Shown here: positions 16,781 through 18,178 of the stretch, piece by piece | Position numbering within the stretch: the first letter of the stretch is position 1 | How the letters are laid out: every line of letters starts with the position of its first letter | Assembly: GCA_003695865.1 (NCBI GenBank) | Contig: RFGQ01000228.1 | Span: forward strand, 1 to 18,178 | Reading direction: 5' to 3' | DNA from: Gemmatimonadota bacterium | GTDB taxonomy: Bacteria; Gemmatimonadota; Gemmatimonadetes; Longimicrobiales; Gaopeijiaceae | DNA: 18,178 bases | Notes under the pieces: generated by a model | Seen by the model: the letters and a program-made list of their open reading frames with translations, nothing else | What the model was told of the DNA's origin: nothing | The model's database searches: none | Program-made: the position numbers and the translations under genes

Positions 16781-16810
16781 TTGACCCGTTGCCGCCCGAT
16801 CGGATATCTT
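16781..16810 (+). promoter_or_regulatory. Predicted sigma-70-type promoter for rpmH-rnpA
   Basis: TTGACC at 16781-16786 is followed, after 18 bases, by TATCTT at 16805-16810 (4 of 6 to TATAAT). The transcript would start near 16817, about 48 bases before rpmH. The local A/T content is higher than around it. It lies back to back with the dnaA promoter, with 46 bases between the two -35 boxes. Confidence 0.6.
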
Positions 16811-16864
16811 TCCAAGCTCATTTTTCGACGGTGTTCCGGAAGGATCCGAAGGCGGTAGAGAGCA

Positions 16865-17014
16865 ATGAAGCCCACGTACAGGCCCCGCAATCGCAAGCGG
16901 GTGAACAAGCACGGGTTCCGAGCCCGCATGAAGACCCGGGGCGGGCGCAAGGCGCTGGCCCGTCGCCGTGCCCGCGGTCGCGCGCGTCTCGTCGTCGAGA
17001 TCGGGTCCAAGTAG
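16865..17014 (+). CDS. rpmH: 50S ribosomal protein L34
   Basis: This 49-residue protein is the bacterial L34 type: it starts MKPTYRPRNRKRVNKHGFRAR and continues with M-K-T-x-x-G-R-K-A-L-A-R-R-R-A-R-G-R. More than a third of the residues are Arg or Lys, as expected for a protein bound to 23S rRNA. The usual C-terminus of L34 is 'GR..LSA'; here it continues slightly longer as RLVVEIGSK. It is the first gene of the plus-strand cluster and lies 7 bases before rnpA, with a predicted promoter about 55 bases upstream. No strong Shine-Dalgarno is visible. Confidence 0.97.
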   Translation: MKPTYRPRNRKRVNKHGFRARMKTRGGRKALARRRARGRARLVVEIGSK

Positions 17015-17021
17015 GGCCGCC

Positions 17022-17429
17022 GTGGGTACCGCCCGCTCGACCGCGCGGCGGGACTCCGGAGGCCAGGCCGGGCGGTACCGGCTGCCCGGAGCGAGTCGGA
17101 TCCGGAAGAGCACCGAGATCCGGACGGTGCTCAGGCGGGGGAAGCGGAGGAGGACGGCCCATCTGGACGTCTTCTTCGCGCCTTCCCCCGCTTCGCGTTC
17201 CCGCCTGGGGCTGATCGTGGGGAAGCAGGGCCACCGGGTGGTGGAGCGCAACCGACTCAAGCGGCGCCTGCGCGAGCTGGGGCGGACCCGGTTGCTGCCG
17301 GCGCTGTATGACGCGGGGCTCGCCGTGGACGTGTTGCTGCGTGCGCGGCGCGAGGCCTACGAGGCGTCCTTCCGGACGCTGGCGCGAGAGGTGGAGGAGA
17401 TCACGGAGATGGTATGCTCGCACGCGTGA
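17022..17429 (+). CDS. rnpA: Ribonuclease P protein component
   Basis: I chose the GTG at 17022, seven bases after the rpmH stop, giving 135 residues; the frame is open further upstream only inside rpmH. RnpA is usually about 110-120 residues, so the first 18 or so (Ser/Thr/Arg/Gly-rich) are an extension. The core begins YRLPGASRIRKSTEIRTVLRRG. 'RLGLIVGKQGHRVVERNRLKRRLREL' at 61-86 contains the RNR motif that contacts the RNase P RNA. The protein supports the catalytic RNA in trimming tRNA 5' ends. Its stop lies inside the start of yidD, which begins 16 bases earlier at 17414. Confidence 0.93.
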   Translation: MGTARSTARRDSGGQAGRYRLPGASRIRKSTEIRTVLRRGKRRRTAHLDVFFAPSPASRSRLGLIVGKQGHRVVERNRLKRRLRELGRTRLLPALYDAGLAVDVLLRARREAYEASFRTLAREVEEITEMVCSHA

Positions 17430-17743
17430 TGCTGGGCGTGATCCGCTTCTATCAGCGTGCGGTGTCTCCTCTGACGCCGCCCTCGTGCCGTTTCACACCG
17501 ACCTGCTCGCAGTACGCGGCCGAGGCCGTCACCCGACACGGCGCTCTGAAGGGAGCGTGGCTCGCGGCCCGTAGGATCCGGCGATGCCATCCTTTGGGCG
17601 GCTCGGGCTTCGACCCGGTGCCGCCCGTAGACGCGCGCGGCCGGGGGGGCCGGGCGGTGGAAGGGGACGGGGGCGGCGCACGCAGCCCCGGCGGCCCGCC
17701 ACCTGCCGACCTTCTGCCGGGCGCCGAGTCCGGAGTTCGATGA
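17414..17743 (+). CDS. yidD: Membrane protein insertion efficiency factor YidD
   Basis: The ATG at 17414 has GGAG five bases upstream; an ATG at 17429 would remove five residues. The product has 109 residues. The family core is clear: 'VIRFYQRAVSPLTPPSCRFTPTCSQYAAEAVTRHG' at 9-43, then 'GAWLAARRIRRCHPLGGSGFDPVP' at 47-70, with Cys25, Cys31 and Cys58. YidD is usually about 70-90 residues; the tail after residue 72 is Gly/Pro/Arg/Asp-rich and looks disordered. YidD helps YidC/Sec insert membrane proteins from the cytoplasmic side of the membrane. It overlaps rnpA by 16 bases and yidC by four (ATGA). Confidence 0.93.
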   Translation: MLARVMLGVIRFYQRAVSPLTPPSCRFTPTCSQYAAEAVTRHGALKGAWLAARRIRRCHPLGGSGFDPVPPVDARGRGGRAVEGDGGGARSPGGPPPADLLPGAESGVR

Positions 17744-18178
17744 AACAGGAAGCCCGCTTTCTTCTGGCGATCTCGTTGATGCTCGTCGTCCTCGTGGGGA
17801 CGAACATCCTGTTCGCACCGCCGCCCCCGCCCGAGCTGCCGGCCGATTCGGTTGGGGCCCCGACGGCCACCGCGCCCGATGCGGGCCGCGCCGCCGGCGC
17901 AGACGATCCCCGAGCCGGAGCCGGCGCGCGTGGCGCGGGCGAGGCGGCCGCCGTGCCCGAGCTTCCTGCGGTAGAGCCGACCGAGGGGCCGGCGGGTGCG
18001 GGCGCCGAGCAGGCCGCCGTGGACGTGAGCCCCGAGCGCTTCGTGGTGGTCGAGGGTCCCCTCTACCGCTACACGTTTTCCACGCACGGCGCGCGAGCGA
18101 CGTCGATCCGGCTCCCGCGCTTCGAGTCGTTCGCGCAACCGGGCGCGGTCGAGCTCGTGGCCGACTCGTCGGTGGGCG
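17740..18178 (+). CDS. yidC: Membrane protein insertase YidC, N-terminal fragment
   Basis: The ATG at 17740 overlaps the yidD stop, and the frame runs off the right edge after 146 complete codons. Residues 1-26 are a signal-anchor membrane segment (MKQEARFLLAISLMLVVLVG, then TNILFA). Residues about 27-97 are a Pro/Ala/Gly/Glu-rich, probably disordered linker. From about 98 the chain reads 'ERFVVVEGPLYRYTFSTHGARATSIRLPRFESF', which matches the start of the large periplasmic domain of Gram-negative YidC. YidC inserts and folds inner-membrane proteins, with or without SecYEG. The catalytic five-helix part lies outside the window. The periplasmic domain supports a diderm organism. Confidence 0.93.
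   Translation, partial: MKQEARFLLAISLMLVVLVGTNILFAPPPPPELPADSVGAPTATAPDAGRAAGADDPRAGAGARGAGEAAAVPELPAVEPTEGPAGAGAEQAAVDVSPERFVVVEGPLYRYTFSTHGARATSIRLPRFESFAQPGAVELVADSSVG

Noticed and set aside
16621..16864. dnaA-rpmH spacer as the origin
   Set aside because: It holds two promoter-like sites but no DnaA-box-like sequence, unlike the dnaA-dnaN spacer.

Overview
The window is a replication-origin neighbourhood from a high-GC (roughly 70% by eye) Gram-negative bacterium. The outer membrane is implied by an outer-membrane beta-barrel protein, two lipoproteins and many signal peptides. The mix of high GC, dnaA/dnaN/rpmH/rnpA/yidD/yidC, Ig-like and PrcB-like lipoproteins and PAS-rich hybrid kinases would fit Gemmatimonadota or a similar phylum. 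That placement is inference; no rRNA gene is present to settle it.

Layout. Positions 1-298 (minus) hold the N-terminal part of a ModA-type molybdate-binding protein. Divergent from it, 469-4169 (plus) is a two-gene unit: a multi-PAS/GAF hybrid 'histidine kinase' whose catalytic core has lost its key residues, coupled by an ATGA overlap to a hotdog thioesterase. Positions 4289-7139 (plus) carry a secreted PQQ-type sorbosone dehydrogenase, a small lipoprotein and a 307-residue phosphopantetheinyl transferase. The last overlaps tail to tail with the next block. Positions 7120-13222 (minus) form a compact five-gene operon read right to left: PrcB-like lipoprotein, NtrB-like sensor kinase, NtrC-type sigma-54 activator, secreted coiled-coil protein, outer-membrane barrel. 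Every junction is an overlap or a gap of at most 5 bases. pyrE (13292-13897, plus) runs into the 3' end of dnaN with a 40-base overlap.

Replication block. dnaA (16620-15211, minus) and dnaN (14967-13858, minus) are separated by 243 bases that look like oriC. This spacer holds an 11-base A/T run, a TAGTAG element resembling a DnaA-trio, and at least six near-consensus DnaA boxes. To the right, rpmH-rnpA-yidD-yidC run on the plus strand, divergent from dnaA. Plausible sigma-70 promoters for rpmH and dnaA lie back to back in the 244-base spacer.

How they fit together. The right third is the conserved bacterial origin/RNase P/membrane-insertase cluster. The central minus-strand operon looks like a self-contained envelope sensing and response unit. 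The left third is accessory metabolism and signalling. The main things worth a second look are the degenerate hybrid kinase, the oriC architecture and the five-gene envelope operon. I saw no CRISPR array, transposon, tRNA or rRNA. No gene-free stretch exceeds 300 bases.
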